The notes: generated by a model from the letters alone, not told the origin. Counted from the first letter of the stretch, positions 51,167-59,959 are shown. The stretch is 64,000 nt of DNA from Streptomyces sp. Je 1-369 (GCF_026810505.1 NZ_CP101750.1:3129254-3193253), one strand, 5' to 3'. Translations and numbers: made by a program.

Positions 51167-51584
51167 GGAGCGCGGTTCCGATCGACTCGTGCGGCAGGAG
51201 TACGGCGGGAGCGCTATCGCCTCCGAGCGCTGTTGAGCTGGTGTTTCGGGGGCTCCCGGCGCGTCATCGAACCCCGGCGGCAACCGGAACGTCAACGGTC
51301 ATTCACCTACGGAATCCGCAGCGGCACTGATCCTCAAGTCGCCTCGCTTTCCCAAGAGTTTGCTCCCTTGGGTCGCAATGAACATGCCGTCGGCGAGTAT
51401 GACCTTCGTATTGCAGGCGTATGAACGCGCTGGGTTTAGCTGCCCGGATTGCGCCCTGCGCACGGGAACCGCAAGGACCGCGTCAAAAAAGAATCAGGGC
51501 CGTCCGGAATCCGGACGACCCTGCTCCACGCTCGGTGACGGGGCGGCTCCCGTCGGTGCGTCGGCCCCCGGTCAGTGCGTCCCG
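51167..51584. other. 418-bp gap: APC promoter side and a minus-strand terminator
   Basis: No gene is seen. The right part holds the hairpin/T-tract at 51485-51523. The left part lies upstream of the APC permease gene; it is somewhat less GC-rich near 51330-51420 (for example TTTCCCAAGAGTTTGCTCC) and probably carries its promoter, though no clear -35/-10 pair was found. Confidence 0.5.
51485..51523 (-). terminator. Rho-independent terminator of the tautomerase-family gene
   Basis: On the minus strand, CAGGG-CGTCCGGA pairs with TCCGGACG-CCCTG (51495-51523), followed by TTCTTTTTT (51485-51493 complement). This is a rare textbook terminator with a T-tract in this genome. Confidence 0.88.
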
Positions 51585-51929
51585 TCAGTGCGTCGGGTGC
51601 AGCCGGTACGAGGGGTCGAGGTCGCGGACCTCCACCGAGCACGTCGTGCCCTCCACCCCGGACAGGTGCTTTCCCAGCAACGCGAGCACGTCGTCGGAGA
51701 GCGCCGCCTTCACGCCCTGCGTGCGCCCCTCCAGCAGCCCCACGGTGACGTGCACGAAGGCCGCGCCCGGCCTGCCGTCCACGAAGGCCGCCGAGGGGCG
51801 GCAGAACGTCTTGCCGACGCCGACCGAGTCCACCCGCTCCACGACCAGGGGATGCAGCTCCGCCACCAGGGCGGGCAGATCCAGGGTGCCGGACAGGGTG
51901 TCGGCGTAGTCGATGTCGATGTGCGGCAT
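51585..51929 (-). CDS. Tautomerase-family enzyme (5-carboxymethyl-2-hydroxymuconate isomerase-like)
   Basis: A 114-residue protein beginning MPHIDIDYADTLSG: a Pro directly after the initiator Met is the catalytic base of the tautomerase superfamily, and PHIDIDY matches the HpcD/CHMI branch. The rest (FCRPSAAFVDGRPGAAFVHV, then VTVGLLEGRT) fits the fold. CHMI acts in homoprotocatechuate catabolism, but no other genes of that pathway are in the window. A terminator follows. Confidence 0.82.
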   Translation of the reverse strand: MPHIDIDYADTLSGTLDLPALVAELHPLVVERVDSVGVGKTFCRPSAAFVDGRPGAAFVHVTVGLLEGRTQGVKAALSDDVLALLGKHLSGVEGTTCSVEVRDLDPSYRLHPTH

Positions 51930-51983
51930 GGCTCACGGCCTTTCATGTAGTGCACACACATCGTAGAACGGTGAACCAACGGC

Positions 51984-52019
51984 GAAGCCCCCGGCCGGAG
52001 GGGGGAGGCCGGGGGCTTC
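51984..52019 (-). terminator. Strong hairpin terminating the iol/mmsA operon
   Basis: GAAGCCCCCGGCC (51984-51996) pairs perfectly with GGCCGGGGGCTTC (52007-52019) around a 10-base purine loop, 57 bases beyond the mmsA stop. Confidence 0.8.
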
Positions 52020-52036
52020 GGGAGCCGCGGGGGCGG

Positions 52037-52075
52037 CTCAATGAGATGGGTCAATGAGATGGCTCAATGAGGTGG
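52037..52075. repeat. 13-bp tandem repeat after mmsA, three copies
   Basis: Copies of CTCAATGAGATGG (with one or two substitutions) occur at 52037, 52050 and 52063, running into the mmsA stop codon at 52077. Confidence 0.85.
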
Positions 52076-52076
52076 C

Positions 52077-53588
52077 TCAGTGGTTGCGCGGGAACCCGAG
52101 GTCAACGCCGGACGGCGCGTCCGACGGGTCGGGCCAGCGCGTGGTCACGACCTTGCCGCGGGTGTAGAAGTGCGTGCCGTCGTTGCCGTAGATGTGGTGG
52201 TCGCCGAAGAGCGAGTCCTTCCAGCCCCCGAAGGAGTGGTAGCCCACCGGCACCGGGATCGGCACGTTCACGCCGACCATGCCCGCCTCGATCTCCAGCT
52301 GGAAGCGGCGGGCCGCGCCGCCGTCCCGGGTGAAGATCGCGGTGCCGTTGCCGAACGGCGAGGCGTTCATGAGGGCCACGCCCTCCTCGTACGTGTCGAC
52401 GCGCAGCACGCACAGGACCGGGCCGAAGATCTCGTCCTGGTACGCCTTCGCGGTGGTCGGCACGCGGTCGAGCAGCGAGAGGCCGATCCAGTGGCCGTCC
52501 TCATGGCCCTCGACCGTGTAGCCCGTGCCGTCGAGGACGACCTCGCAGCCCTCGGCCGCCGCGCCCGTCACGTACGAGGCGACCTTGTCGCGGTGGGCGG
52601 CCGTGATGAGCGGGCCCATCTCCGAGGTCGGGTCGTTGCCGGGGCCGATCTTGATCTTCTCGGCGCGCTCCTTGATCTTGCCGACCAGCTCGTCGGCGAC
52701 CGAACCGACGGCGACGACCGCCGAGATGGCCATGCAGCGCTCGCCCGCCGAGCCGTAGGCCGCGGAGACTGCGGCGTCGGCGGCCGCGTCGAGGTCGGCG
52801 TCCGGCAGGACCAGCATGTGGTTCTTGGCGCCGCCGAGAGCCTGCACGCGCTTGCCGTTGGCGGAGGCGGTGGTGTGGATGTAGCGGGCGATGGGGGTGG
52901 AGCCGACGAAGGAGACGGCCGCGACGTCCGGGTGCTCAAGAAGGCGGTCCACGGCCACCTTGTCACCGTGCACGACGTTGAAGACGCCGTCCGGCAGGCC
53001 CGCCTCGCTCAGCAGCTCCGCGATCTTCATCGACGCGGACGGGTCCTTCTCGCTCGGCTTGAGCACGAACGTGTTGCCGCAGGCGATGGCCAGCGGGAAC
53101 ATCCACATCGGCACCATGGCGGGGAAGTTGAACGGCGTGATGCCGGCGACGACGCCCAGCGGCTGGCGGATGGACGACACGTCCACGCGCGACGCCACCT
53201 CCGTCGACAGCTCGCCCTTCAGCTGCACCGTGATGCCGCACGCCAGATCGACGATCTCCAGGCCGCGGGCGACCTCGCCGAGCGCGTCCGAGTGCACCTT
53301 GCCGTGCTCGGCGACGATCGCCTCGGCGATCGCGTCGCGGTTGGCGTCGAGCAGCGCGCGGAACTTGAAGAGGATCGCGGTGCGCTTGGCGAGCGACGAC
53401 TTGCCCCAGGTCGCGAAGGCCTCGCGGGCGGCGGCTACGGCCGCGTCCACCTCGTCGACGGATGCGAAGGCGACCCGCGTCGTGGCGGCGCCGGTCGCCG
53501 GGTCGGTGACCGAACCGTACGTACCGGACGCGCCCGCAGCCTGTTCGACGGACTTTCCACCGATCCAGTGGTTCACGGTCTTCGTCAT
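52077..53588 (-). CDS. mmsA: CoA-acylating methylmalonate-semialdehyde dehydrogenase
   Basis: A 503-residue aldehyde dehydrogenase of the MmsA/IolA branch. The N-terminus HWIGGKSVEQAAG is followed by FNFPAMVPMWMFPLAIACGN, the catalytic Cys in GERCMAIS, and PVGYHSFGGWKDSLFGD, which distinguish this CoA-acylating family. It converts malonate or methylmalonate semialdehyde to acetyl- or propionyl-CoA, the last step of inositol (and valine) catabolism. ATG 53588 has GAGGG 9 bases upstream. It is the last gene of the minus-strand iol operon, 17 bases after iolD. Confidence 0.94.
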   Translation of the reverse strand: MTKTVNHWIGGKSVEQAAGASGTYGSVTDPATGAATTRVAFASVDEVDAAVAAAREAFATWGKSSLAKRTAILFKFRALLDANRDAIAEAIVAEHGKVHSDALGEVARGLEIVDLACGITVQLKGELSTEVASRVDVSSIRQPLGVVAGITPFNFPAMVPMWMFPLAIACGNTFVLKPSEKDPSASMKIAELLSEAGLPDGVFNVVHGDKVAVDRLLEHPDVAAVSFVGSTPIARYIHTTASANGKRVQALGGAKNHMLVLPDADLDAAADAAVSAAYGSAGERCMAISAVVAVGSVADELVGKIKERAEKIKIGPGNDPTSEMGPLITAAHRDKVASYVTGAAAEGCEVVLDGTGYTVEGHEDGHWIGLSLLDRVPTTAKAYQDEIFGPVLCVLRVDTYEEGVALMNASPFGNGTAIFTRDGGAARRFQLEIEAGMVGVNVPIPVPVGYHSFGGWKDSLFGDHHIYGNDGTHFYTRGKVVTTRWPDPSDAPSGVDLGFPRNH

Positions 53589-53605
53589 GACAAGCATCCC
53601 TCTTC

Positions 53606-55474
53606 TCACAGGTGGCGGCGTCGGGCAGTGACGTGCCGGTCGTACTCTTCCCTGGCCTTGACCGCGGACACCCGGGTCGCCGTCTCGGCCACGGGCACAT
53701 CCCACCACGCCTGTGCCGGGGGCGGGCCCGACACTGTGTCTGCCGTTTCCGTCTCCACATAGACACATGTGGGACGGTCTGCGTCGCGCGCCTCGCGCAG
53801 CGCCGCGCGCAGGTCGCGGACGCTTTCGGCGCGCAGCACCCGCATGCCGAGCGAGGCCGCGTTCGCGGCGAGATCGACGGGCAGCGGGCCCTCGGTGTAC
53901 GACCCGTCGGCCGCCCGGAAGCGGTACGCGGTGCCGAATCGCTCGCCGCCCACGGACTCGGAGAGGCCGCCGATGGAGGCGTAGCCGTGGTTCTGGAGGA
54001 TGACGACCTTGATGGGCAGGTTCTCCTGGACGGCGGTGACGAGCTCCGTCGGGTTCATCAGGTACGTGCCGTCGCCGACCAGCGCCCACACGGGCCGCTC
54101 GGGTGCGGCGAGGGCGACGCCGATGGCCGCCGGGATCTCGTATCCCATGCAGGAGTAGCCGTACTCGACGTGGTACTGCCGCGGCGACCGTGCCCGCCAC
54201 AGTTTGTGCAGGTCGCCGGGGAGCGAACCGGCGGCGTTGATCACGACGTCCTCGTCCGTCACCACCTCGTCGAGGAGGCCCACGACCTGCGCCTGGGTGG
54301 GGCGCACGTCCGCCTCATCCGCCCGGAACGCCGCCTCGACGCGCCGCTCCCACCGCTCCTTCCCGTCCCCGTATTCGGCGACGTACGCGGGCTCGACCGC
54401 GTGACCCCGCAGCGCCTCCGTGAGCGCTTCGAGCCCCGCACGCGCGTCGGCGATCAGCGTGGCGCCCGCCATCTTGTGGCCGTCGAAGGGCGCGATGTTC
54501 AGGTTCAGGAAGCGCACGTCCGCCGCTTCGAAGAGCGTGCCGGACGCGGTGGTGAAGTCGCTGTAGCGGGTGCCGACGCCGATCACGAGGTCGGCGGTGC
54601 GGGCCAGTTCGTCGGCGGTCGCCGTGCCGGTGTGCCCGATGCCTCCGACGTCCGCCGGGTGGTCGTGGCGCAGCGAGCCCTTGCCCGCCTGGGTGGAGGC
54701 GACGGGGATGCGGGTCGCGTCCACGAACTCCCGCAGCGCGTCCTCGGCGGCGCTGTGGTGGACGCCGCCGCCCGCGACGATCAGGGGGCGCCGGGCCGCG
54801 CGCACGGCGGCCCCGGCGGCGGCCAGTTCGCGCGGGTCGGGGGCGGGCCTGCGTACGGTCCACGTCCGTTCGGCGAAGAACTCCTCCGGCCAGTCGTACG
54901 CCTCCGCCTGCACGTCCTGCGGCAGGGCGAGCGTGACGGCGCCGGTCTCCGCGGGGTCGGTGAGGACGCGCATCGCGGCGAGCGCGGCGGGGATCAGCGC
55001 CTCGGGGCGGGTCACGCGGTCGAAGTACTTCGAGACGGGGCGCAGGCAGTCGTTGACCGACACGTCACCGGCGTACGGGTCTTCGAGCTGCTGGAGGACG
55101 GGGTCGGCGGGCCTGGCGGCGAAGATGTCGCCGGGGAGCAGGAGGACGGGCAGCCGGTTGACGGTGGCGAGCGCGGCGCCGGTGACGAGGTTGGTGGCGC
55201 CGGGGCCGATGGAGGTGGTCACGGCGTGGGTGGAGAGGCGGCCGCACTGCCGGGCGTACCCGACGGCGGCGTGCACCATGGCCTGTTCGTTGCGCCCCTG
55301 GTGGAAGGGCATCTCATCGGCGTACTCCACGAGGGCCTGTCCGACCCCGGCCACGTTGCCGTGTCCGAAGATGCCCCAGGTCGCGCCGATGAGCCGCTGC
55401 CGCGTGCCGTCCCGCTCGGTGTACTGCCGCGCGAGGAAACGGACCAGGGCCTGGGCCGTGGTGAGCCGGGTCAT
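53606..55474 (-). CDS. iolD: 3D-(3,5/4)-trihydroxycyclohexane-1,2-dione hydrolase IolD
   Basis: A 622-residue thiamine-diphosphate enzyme that opens the ring of diketo-inositol to 5-deoxy-glucuronate. The N-terminus (TTAQALVRFLARQY, GIFGHGNVAGVGQAL) with TSIGPGATNLVTGAA is typical of IolD. The ThDP motif is LVGDGTYLMNPTELVTAVQE, with LQNHGYASIGGLSESVGGER after it. ATG 55474 overlaps the iolB stop as ATGA. Length matches family (~620-640). Confidence 0.94.
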   Translation of the reverse strand: MTRLTTAQALVRFLARQYTERDGTRQRLIGATWGIFGHGNVAGVGQALVEYADEMPFHQGRNEQAMVHAAVGYARQCGRLSTHAVTTSIGPGATNLVTGAALATVNRLPVLLLPGDIFAARPADPVLQQLEDPYAGDVSVNDCLRPVSKYFDRVTRPEALIPAALAAMRVLTDPAETGAVTLALPQDVQAEAYDWPEEFFAERTWTVRRPAPDPRELAAAGAAVRAARRPLIVAGGGVHHSAAEDALREFVDATRIPVASTQAGKGSLRHDHPADVGGIGHTGTATADELARTADLVIGVGTRYSDFTTASGTLFEAADVRFLNLNIAPFDGHKMAGATLIADARAGLEALTEALRGHAVEPAYVAEYGDGKERWERRVEAAFRADEADVRPTQAQVVGLLDEVVTDEDVVINAAGSLPGDLHKLWRARSPRQYHVEYGYSCMGYEIPAAIGVALAAPERPVWALVGDGTYLMNPTELVTAVQENLPIKVVILQNHGYASIGGLSESVGGERFGTAYRFRAADGSYTEGPLPVDLAANAASLGMRVLRAESVRDLRAALREARDADRPTCVYVETETADTVSGPPPAQAWWDVPVAETATRVSAVKAREEYDRHVTARRRHL

Positions 55475-56283
55475 CGGTATCCCTCCGTGTGGTCGGGGTG
55501 GAAGCAGATCCGCCACTCCCGCTCCTGGCCGGGTCCTGCCATCACGTTCAGGTAGTACATCGCGTGGCCGGGCTGCGCGACGGACGGGCCGTGCCAGCCG
55601 TCGGGCACCAGCACGGCGTCCCCCGTACGGACCTCGGCGAGGACGTCGGTGCCGCCCTCCCTCGACGGGAAGACCCGCTGGTAGCCGAAGCCCTCGCGGT
55701 CGCCGTGCGCCTCGATCTCGAAGTAGTAGATCTCCTCCAGCTCCGCCTCGATGCCCGGGCGGTGCTCGTCGTGCTTGTGCGGCGGGTACGAGGACCAGTT
55801 GCCGCCGGGAGTGATCACCTCGACGGCGATGAGCCGGTCGCACTCGAAGGCGTCCGCGGACGCGAAGTTGCGCACCTCGCGTGCGCAGCCGCCGCTGCCG
55901 CGGTTCTCGACTGGTACCTCCGGCGCGGAGCCGTAGCGGGCGGGGAGTCGACGCTCGCACTTCGCTCCTGCCAGGGCGAAGCGGCCTCCCGCGCCGGAGG
56001 CGATCTGGATCCGGGCGTCGCGCGGCACGTAAGCGAAGTCGGAGACTCCGCTGAACACGCTGTCGCGGCCCAGCAGTTCGATGATCCCGTCTGCTGTCTG
56101 CACCGTACAGCCGCCGGTCAGCGGGAGCACGATCCATTCACTCTCTCCGGTGGTGAAGGAGTGGGTACCGCCCGGTTCGAGCTCGACGACGCGCAGTTGC
56201 GCGTAGCTCCAACCGGCCCGTTTCGGATCGATGGCGAGGGCGTACGGACCGTCGGCCGCACTCCCTTTCGGTACGTACGTCAT
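55471..56283 (-). CDS. iolB: 5-deoxy-glucuronate isomerase IolB
   Basis: A 270-residue bicupin isomerase converting 5-deoxy-glucuronate to 5-dehydro-2-deoxy-gluconate. Family motifs are GWSYAQLRVVELEPGG, GENEWI-like TGESEWIVLPLTGG, NWSSYPPHKHDE with metal His residues, EEIYYFEIEA and the terminal WRICFHPDH. It overlaps iolD as ATGA. Full length for the family. Confidence 0.94.
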   Translation of the reverse strand: MTYVPKGSAADGPYALAIDPKRAGWSYAQLRVVELEPGGTHSFTTGESEWIVLPLTGGCTVQTADGIIELLGRDSVFSGVSDFAYVPRDARIQIASGAGGRFALAGAKCERRLPARYGSAPEVPVENRGSGGCAREVRNFASADAFECDRLIAVEVITPGGNWSSYPPHKHDEHRPGIEAELEEIYYFEIEAHGDREGFGYQRVFPSREGGTDVLAEVRTGDAVLVPDGWHGPSVAQPGHAMYYLNVMAGPGQEREWRICFHPDHTEGYR

Positions 56284-56335
56284 GTGGGGCCTCCCGGGCC
56301 TGTCCGCATCGCCGGTGCAACAGTCCTGCGCTCGC

Positions 56336-57214
56336 CTACAACAGTCCTACGGCCGTGTCGACCGCCCCCGCCACGTCCCCGTCGGGCGGGTACAGCAGTG
56401 CCCTGCCCACGACGAGCCCCTGCACGGTGGGAAGTTGCAGGGCGCCGCGCCACTTCTCGTACGCCGCCTCCTGGTCGCCTCCGGTGTCGCCGCCCAGCAG
56501 GACGGCGGGGAGCGTCGAGGTCTCCATGACGCGGGCCATGTCGTCGGGGTTCTCGGTGACGGGGACCTTCAGCCAGGTGTACGCGGAGGTGCCGGCGAGC
56601 CCGGAGGCGATGGCGATGGAACGGGTGACGGCCGCGGCGCTCAGGTCGTTGCGGGGCGGGCCGCCCGACCCGTCGCGTGCGGTCAGGAACGGCTCGACGA
56701 AGACGGGCAGCCCGCGCTCGGCCATGCCGTCGACGACGCGGGCGGTGGAGTGCAGGGTCCGCAGCGAGCCCGGGTCCTCGTAGTCGACGCGCAGCAGCAG
56801 CTTGCCCGCGTCGAAGCGGAGCCGCTCGACGTCCTCGGGCCGGTACCCGGTGAACCGGTCGTCCAGCTCGAAGGCGGCGCCCGCGAGTCCGCCGCGGTTC
56901 ATCGACCCCATGACGACCTTGCCGTCGAGGGCGCCGAGGAGCAGCAGGTCGTCGAGGACGTCGGCGCTGGCGAGCACGCCGTCGACGCCGGGCCGCGACA
57001 GCGCGAGGCAGAGCCGTTCGAGGAGGTCGGCCCGGTTGGCCATGGCGAACGGGTCCCGCCCCACGCCGAGGGAGCCCCGGGCGGGATGATCAGCGGCGAC
57101 GATCATGAGCCGCCCGCTGTCCCCGAGCAACTCCCGCCGCACGCGCCGGGCGGCGGCTTCGGCGATGGCTTCGGGATGCCGGGCACGGGTCCGGCTGAGG
57201 GCGCCGACGTCCAC
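56336..57214 (-). CDS. Cgl0159-family (beta/alpha)8 aldolase-like protein in the iol operon
   Basis: A 292-residue TIM-barrel protein related to DeoC/LacD class I aldolases: GRLMIVAADHPARGSLGVG, DGVLASADVLDDLLLLGAL, GSMNRGGLAG, LLRVDYEDPGSL and LKVPVTENPDD with a candidate Schiff-base Lys. In Corynebacterium the homologue (Cgl0159) lies in the inositol cluster and may act as 2-deoxy-5-keto-gluconate-6-phosphate aldolase in place of IolJ. GTG 57214 with GAAGGGA upstream gives the usual family length; GTG 57319, overlapping the iolC stop as GTGA, is an alternative. Confidence 0.83.
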   Translation of the reverse strand: MDVGALSRTRARHPEAIAEAAARRVRRELLGDSGRLMIVAADHPARGSLGVGRDPFAMANRADLLERLCLALSRPGVDGVLASADVLDDLLLLGALDGKVVMGSMNRGGLAGAAFELDDRFTGYRPEDVERLRFDAGKLLLRVDYEDPGSLRTLHSTARVVDGMAERGLPVFVEPFLTARDGSGGPPRNDLSAAAVTRSIAIASGLAGTSAYTWLKVPVTENPDDMARVMETSTLPAVLLGGDTGGDQEAAYEKWRGALQLPTVQGLVVGRALLYPPDGDVAGAVDTAVGLL

Positions 57215-57315
57215 TGGGTTCAGTCCCTTCGGCGACAGATTCAGCCCCTCCGGCGTTCGAGCAGCGAGGTCCGGGCCGGAGCCCCGAGGACGGTGCCCAC
57301 CTCGGGCGTGCACGC

Positions 57316-58287
57316 TCACGTGACGGCCCCCGACTCCACCGCCGAGGCGACCTCGCCAGGAAACGGCATGGCGGACGAGCACTCCAGCCGCGAAGCCACG
57401 ATCGCCCCCGCCGCGTTCGCGTACCGCATGATCCGTTCGAGGTCCCAGCCCGCGAGCAGCCCGTGGCAGAGCGCCCCGCCGAACGCGTCACCCGCGCCTA
57501 GCCCGTTGAGGACCTTGACCGGCAGGGGCGGGACCTGCGCCGCCTCCCCCGCCCGGTTCATGGCGAGCACTCCCTCGGGTCCCTGTTTCACGACGGCCAG
57601 CTCGACGCCCGCGTCGAGCAACGCCCCTGCCGCCGCCAGCGGTTCGCGTACCCCCGTCGCGATCTCCACCTCGTCGAGGTTGCCGACGGCGACGGTGGCG
57701 TGCGCGAGCGCCGCCTCGTAATGGGGCCGCGCCTCACCGGGGTCACCCCAGGCTGTGCTTTTCCAGAACATGGGTCGCCAGTCCAGGTCGAAGACGGTGG
57801 TCCCGTTCCGAGCCCGGTGCGCGAGCGCCGCCAGCGTCGCCGTGCGGCTGGGCTCCGCGCACAGCCCCGTGCCCGTCATCCAGAAGATCCGCGCCGCGGC
57901 GACCGCGTCGAGGTCGAGCTCGTCCTCGTGGATCTCCAGGTCGGGCGCCTTCGGCAGCCGGTAGAAGTACAGCGGGAAGTCGTCCGGTGGGAAGATCTCG
58001 CAGAACGTCACCGGTGTCGGCAGGCCCTCGACCGGGGTCACCCAGCGGTCGTCGACGCCGAAGTCCCGCAGCGCGCTGTGCAGGTACTCCCCGAAGGGGT
58101 CCGCGCCGGTACGGGTGATGACGGCGACGCGGCGGCCGAGACGGGCCGCGGCGACCGCGACGTTGCTGGCCGAGCCGCCGAGGAACTTCCCGAACGCGGT
58201 CACCTCGGCGAGGGGCACCCCGCTCTGCAACGGGTACAGGTCCACCCCGATCCGCCCCATCGTGACGACGTCGTACGGATCACTCAC
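57316..58287 (-). CDS. iolC: 5-dehydro-2-deoxygluconokinase IolC
   Basis: A 323-residue PfkB-family sugar kinase. N-terminal motif FLGGSASNVAVAAARLG; C-terminal motif NGLGAGDAFGGALCHGLLAG with the catalytic Asp. Early residues DVVTMGRIGVDLYPLQSG are diagnostic of IolC. It phosphorylates 2-deoxy-5-keto-gluconate. GTG start after GAAGGGA. It is the first gene of the minus-strand iol run (iolC - Cgl0159-like - iolB - iolD - mmsA), downstream of the promoter at 58330-58359. Confidence 0.94.
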   Translation of the reverse strand: MSDPYDVVTMGRIGVDLYPLQSGVPLAEVTAFGKFLGGSASNVAVAAARLGRRVAVITRTGADPFGEYLHSALRDFGVDDRWVTPVEGLPTPVTFCEIFPPDDFPLYFYRLPKAPDLEIHEDELDLDAVAAARIFWMTGTGLCAEPSRTATLAALAHRARNGTTVFDLDWRPMFWKSTAWGDPGEARPHYEAALAHATVAVGNLDEVEIATGVREPLAAAGALLDAGVELAVVKQGPEGVLAMNRAGEAAQVPPLPVKVLNGLGAGDAFGGALCHGLLAGWDLERIMRYANAAGAIVASRLECSSAMPFPGEVASAVESGAVT

Positions 58288-58329
58288 CCTGTGCGTCCCT
58301 TCGCCGGACCCGACGATCGTGTGCCCCCA

Positions 58330-58359
58330 GGTCTAATCCCGCCCCCGGAACCCTGTCAA
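58330..58359 (-). promoter_or_regulatory. Candidate promoter of the iolC operon
   Basis: On the minus strand TTGACA (58359-58354) is followed after 18 bases by TAGACC (58335-58330). A mirror TTGACA lies on the plus strand at 58388-58393, and GTCC-N8-GGAC (58366-58381 region) sits between the two, a possible regulator site for the divergent pair. Confidence 0.5.
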
Positions 58360-58424
58360 CATTTTGTCCTTACATTCGGACCACTGCTTGACACTCTTCC
58401 GAGGCGGCCTGGACGCTGGCTGGC

Positions 58425-59324
58425 ATGACGACGCTGTCTCGTATTCGGATCGGTTCGGCGCCCGACTCGTGGGGCGTGTGGTTTCCCGAGGACCCGCGGC
58501 AGGTCCCGTGGCGCCGCTTCCTCGACGAGGTCGCGGAGTCCGGGTACGAGTGGATCGAGCTCGGACCGTACGGCTACCTGCCCACCGACCCCGCCGAACT
58601 GACCGCCGAGACGGCCCGTCGCGGCCTCAAGGTGTCCGCGGGCACGGTCTTCACGGGGCTGCACCACGGGCCCGCCGTCTGGGAGAAGACGTGGGAGCAC
58701 GTGGCGGACAACGCGGCGCTCGCGCAGGCCATGGGCGCCGGGCACCTCGTCGTCATCCCGTCCTTCTGGCGGGACGACAAGACCGGCGACGTCCTGGAGG
58801 ACCGCGTCCTCACGCCCGCACAATGGCGCGAACTGACCACCCAGACCGAGCGCCTGGCCCACGAGGTCCGCGAGCGCTACGGCCTGCGCGTCGTGGTCCA
58901 CCCGCACGCGGACACGCACATCGACAGCGAGGAGAACGTCACCCGTTTCCTCGACGCCACCGACCCGGACCTCGTCTCGCTCTGCCTGGACACCGGGCAC
59001 TACGCGTACTGCGGCGGCGACAGCGTCAAGCTCATCGAGACGTACGGCGAACGCATCGGCTATCTGCACCTCAAGCAGGTCGACCCGGCGGTCCTCGCCG
59101 AGGTGCGGGCCGACGAGGTGCCGTTCGGGCCCGCGGTGGCGCGCGGTGTGATGTGCGAGCCGCCCGGCGGGGTGCCGGCCCTGGAGCCCGTTCTGACCGC
59201 GGCGCAGAAGCTGGGGGTCGAGCTCTTCGCCATCGTGGAGCAGGACATGTACCCGTGCGACCCCGGCAAGCCGCTGCCGATCGCCCGCCGCACCCGCTCG
59301 TTCCTGAGGTCGTGCGGCGCGTAG
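58425..59324 (+). CDS. IolE/MocC-like sugar-phosphate isomerase/epimerase
   Basis: A 299-residue TIM-barrel protein of the AP-endonuclease-2 superfamily. The opening GSAPDSWGVWFPEDPRQVPW, YEWIELGPYGYLPTDPAEL, and metal-site segments VVHPHADTHID, LCLDTGHYAYCGGD and GYLHLKQVDP resemble inosose dehydratase IolE and MocC. It is divergent from iolC, so a step in inositol or scyllo-inositol conversion is likely: dehydration of 2-keto-myo-inositol or epimerisation. The distinction cannot be made by reading alone. ATG 58425 is the only start fitting the conserved N-terminus. Confidence 0.83.
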   Translation: MTTLSRIRIGSAPDSWGVWFPEDPRQVPWRRFLDEVAESGYEWIELGPYGYLPTDPAELTAETARRGLKVSAGTVFTGLHHGPAVWEKTWEHVADNAALAQAMGAGHLVVIPSFWRDDKTGDVLEDRVLTPAQWRELTTQTERLAHEVRERYGLRVVVHPHADTHIDSEENVTRFLDATDPDLVSLCLDTGHYAYCGGDSVKLIETYGERIGYLHLKQVDPAVLAEVRADEVPFGPAVARGVMCEPPGGVPALEPVLTAAQKLGVELFAIVEQDMYPCDPGKPLPIARRTRSFLRSCGA

Positions 59325-59347
59325 GACCCCCTGCGTGGGGCCCTGCG

Positions 59348-59412
59348 TGGACTCACCGCATGGACTCACCGCATGGACTCACCGCATGGACTCACCGCAT
59401 GGACTCACCGCA
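59348..59412. repeat. 13-bp tandem repeat TGGACTCACCGCA, five perfect copies
   Basis: Five consecutive identical units start at 59348, 59361, 59374, 59387 and 59400, about 23 bases after the IolE/MocC-like gene. The unit contains GACTCACC, has no long dyad symmetry, and its copy number is likely variable. Confidence 0.95.
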
Positions 59413-59616
59413 TGCGTCGCTTCTGTCACAAACAATCCTGTCCTGTCACACATGTCTCACGTTCGCGGGTCTTGCGTCACAGGAGTACGACAGTCGCCCC
59501 TCAGTGGTCACTCTGCGTCGTTCACCGGGCACAGGCTGAGTGATCGCCACGCGCCGCACCCAGCTCCCCCGTCGGCCTCTCCGGCCGCCCTGGGTGCACG
59601 CAGGGAGGTACCACTG

Positions 59617-59814
59617 ATGACCGACCGCAGGCTTTGGTCGTACAAGGAGATCGCCGCGCACATCCGTGTGCAGCCCGACACGGTCCGCTCGTACCGCAAG
59701 CACGGGCTGCTGCCCGACCCCGACCACGTGGAGGGCGGCAAGCCCTACTGGTACGCGGACACCGTGCGCGCCTGGGTGGCGGCGCGGCCCGGCAACCGGG
59801 GACGCAGAGGCTGA
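59617..59814 (+). CDS. Small MerR/AlpA-like helix-turn-helix protein
   Basis: A 65-residue protein: LWSYKEIAAHIRVQPDTVRS, then YRKHGLLPDPDHVEGGKPYW and VRAWVAARPGNRGRRG. The pattern is a winged HTH of the MerR/excisionase-like 'HTH_17' type without an effector domain. ATG 59617 follows GGGAGGT at 7 bases. It lies between the inositol and copper genes; neither context fixes its target. No phage genes are nearby, so a transcriptional regulator is more likely than an excisionase. Confidence 0.8.
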   Translation: MTDRRLWSYKEIAAHIRVQPDTVRSYRKHGLLPDPDHVEGGKPYWYADTVRAWVAARPGNRGRRG

Positions 59815-59845
59815 CGCCGCGACCGCGCCGCGCGGCCCCACCACG

Positions 59846-59873
59846 TTGAAGTCATACCCCCTAGGGGTATAGT
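59846..59873 (+). promoter_or_regulatory. copZ-copA promoter with CsoR-type operator
   Basis: TTGAAG (59846-59851), 16 bases, TATAGT (59868-59873). The spacer and -10 box are overlapped by ATACCCC-CTA-GGGGTAT (59854-59870), the classic CsoR copper-repressor palindrome. Cu(I) should lift CsoR and switch on copZ-copA. No csoR gene is in this window. Confidence 0.85.
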
Positions 59874-59959
59874 CTCAAGTGCGTCAGGAGGTCGCCGGGG
59901 TTCCCGGGCCCCCTCAAGCACGCTACGCCGCATACGTACACACCCCCGAGGAGAACGAC

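Noticed and set aside
59348..59412. CRISPR-like array
   Set aside because: The units are 13 bp, contiguous and without spacers; there are no cas genes.
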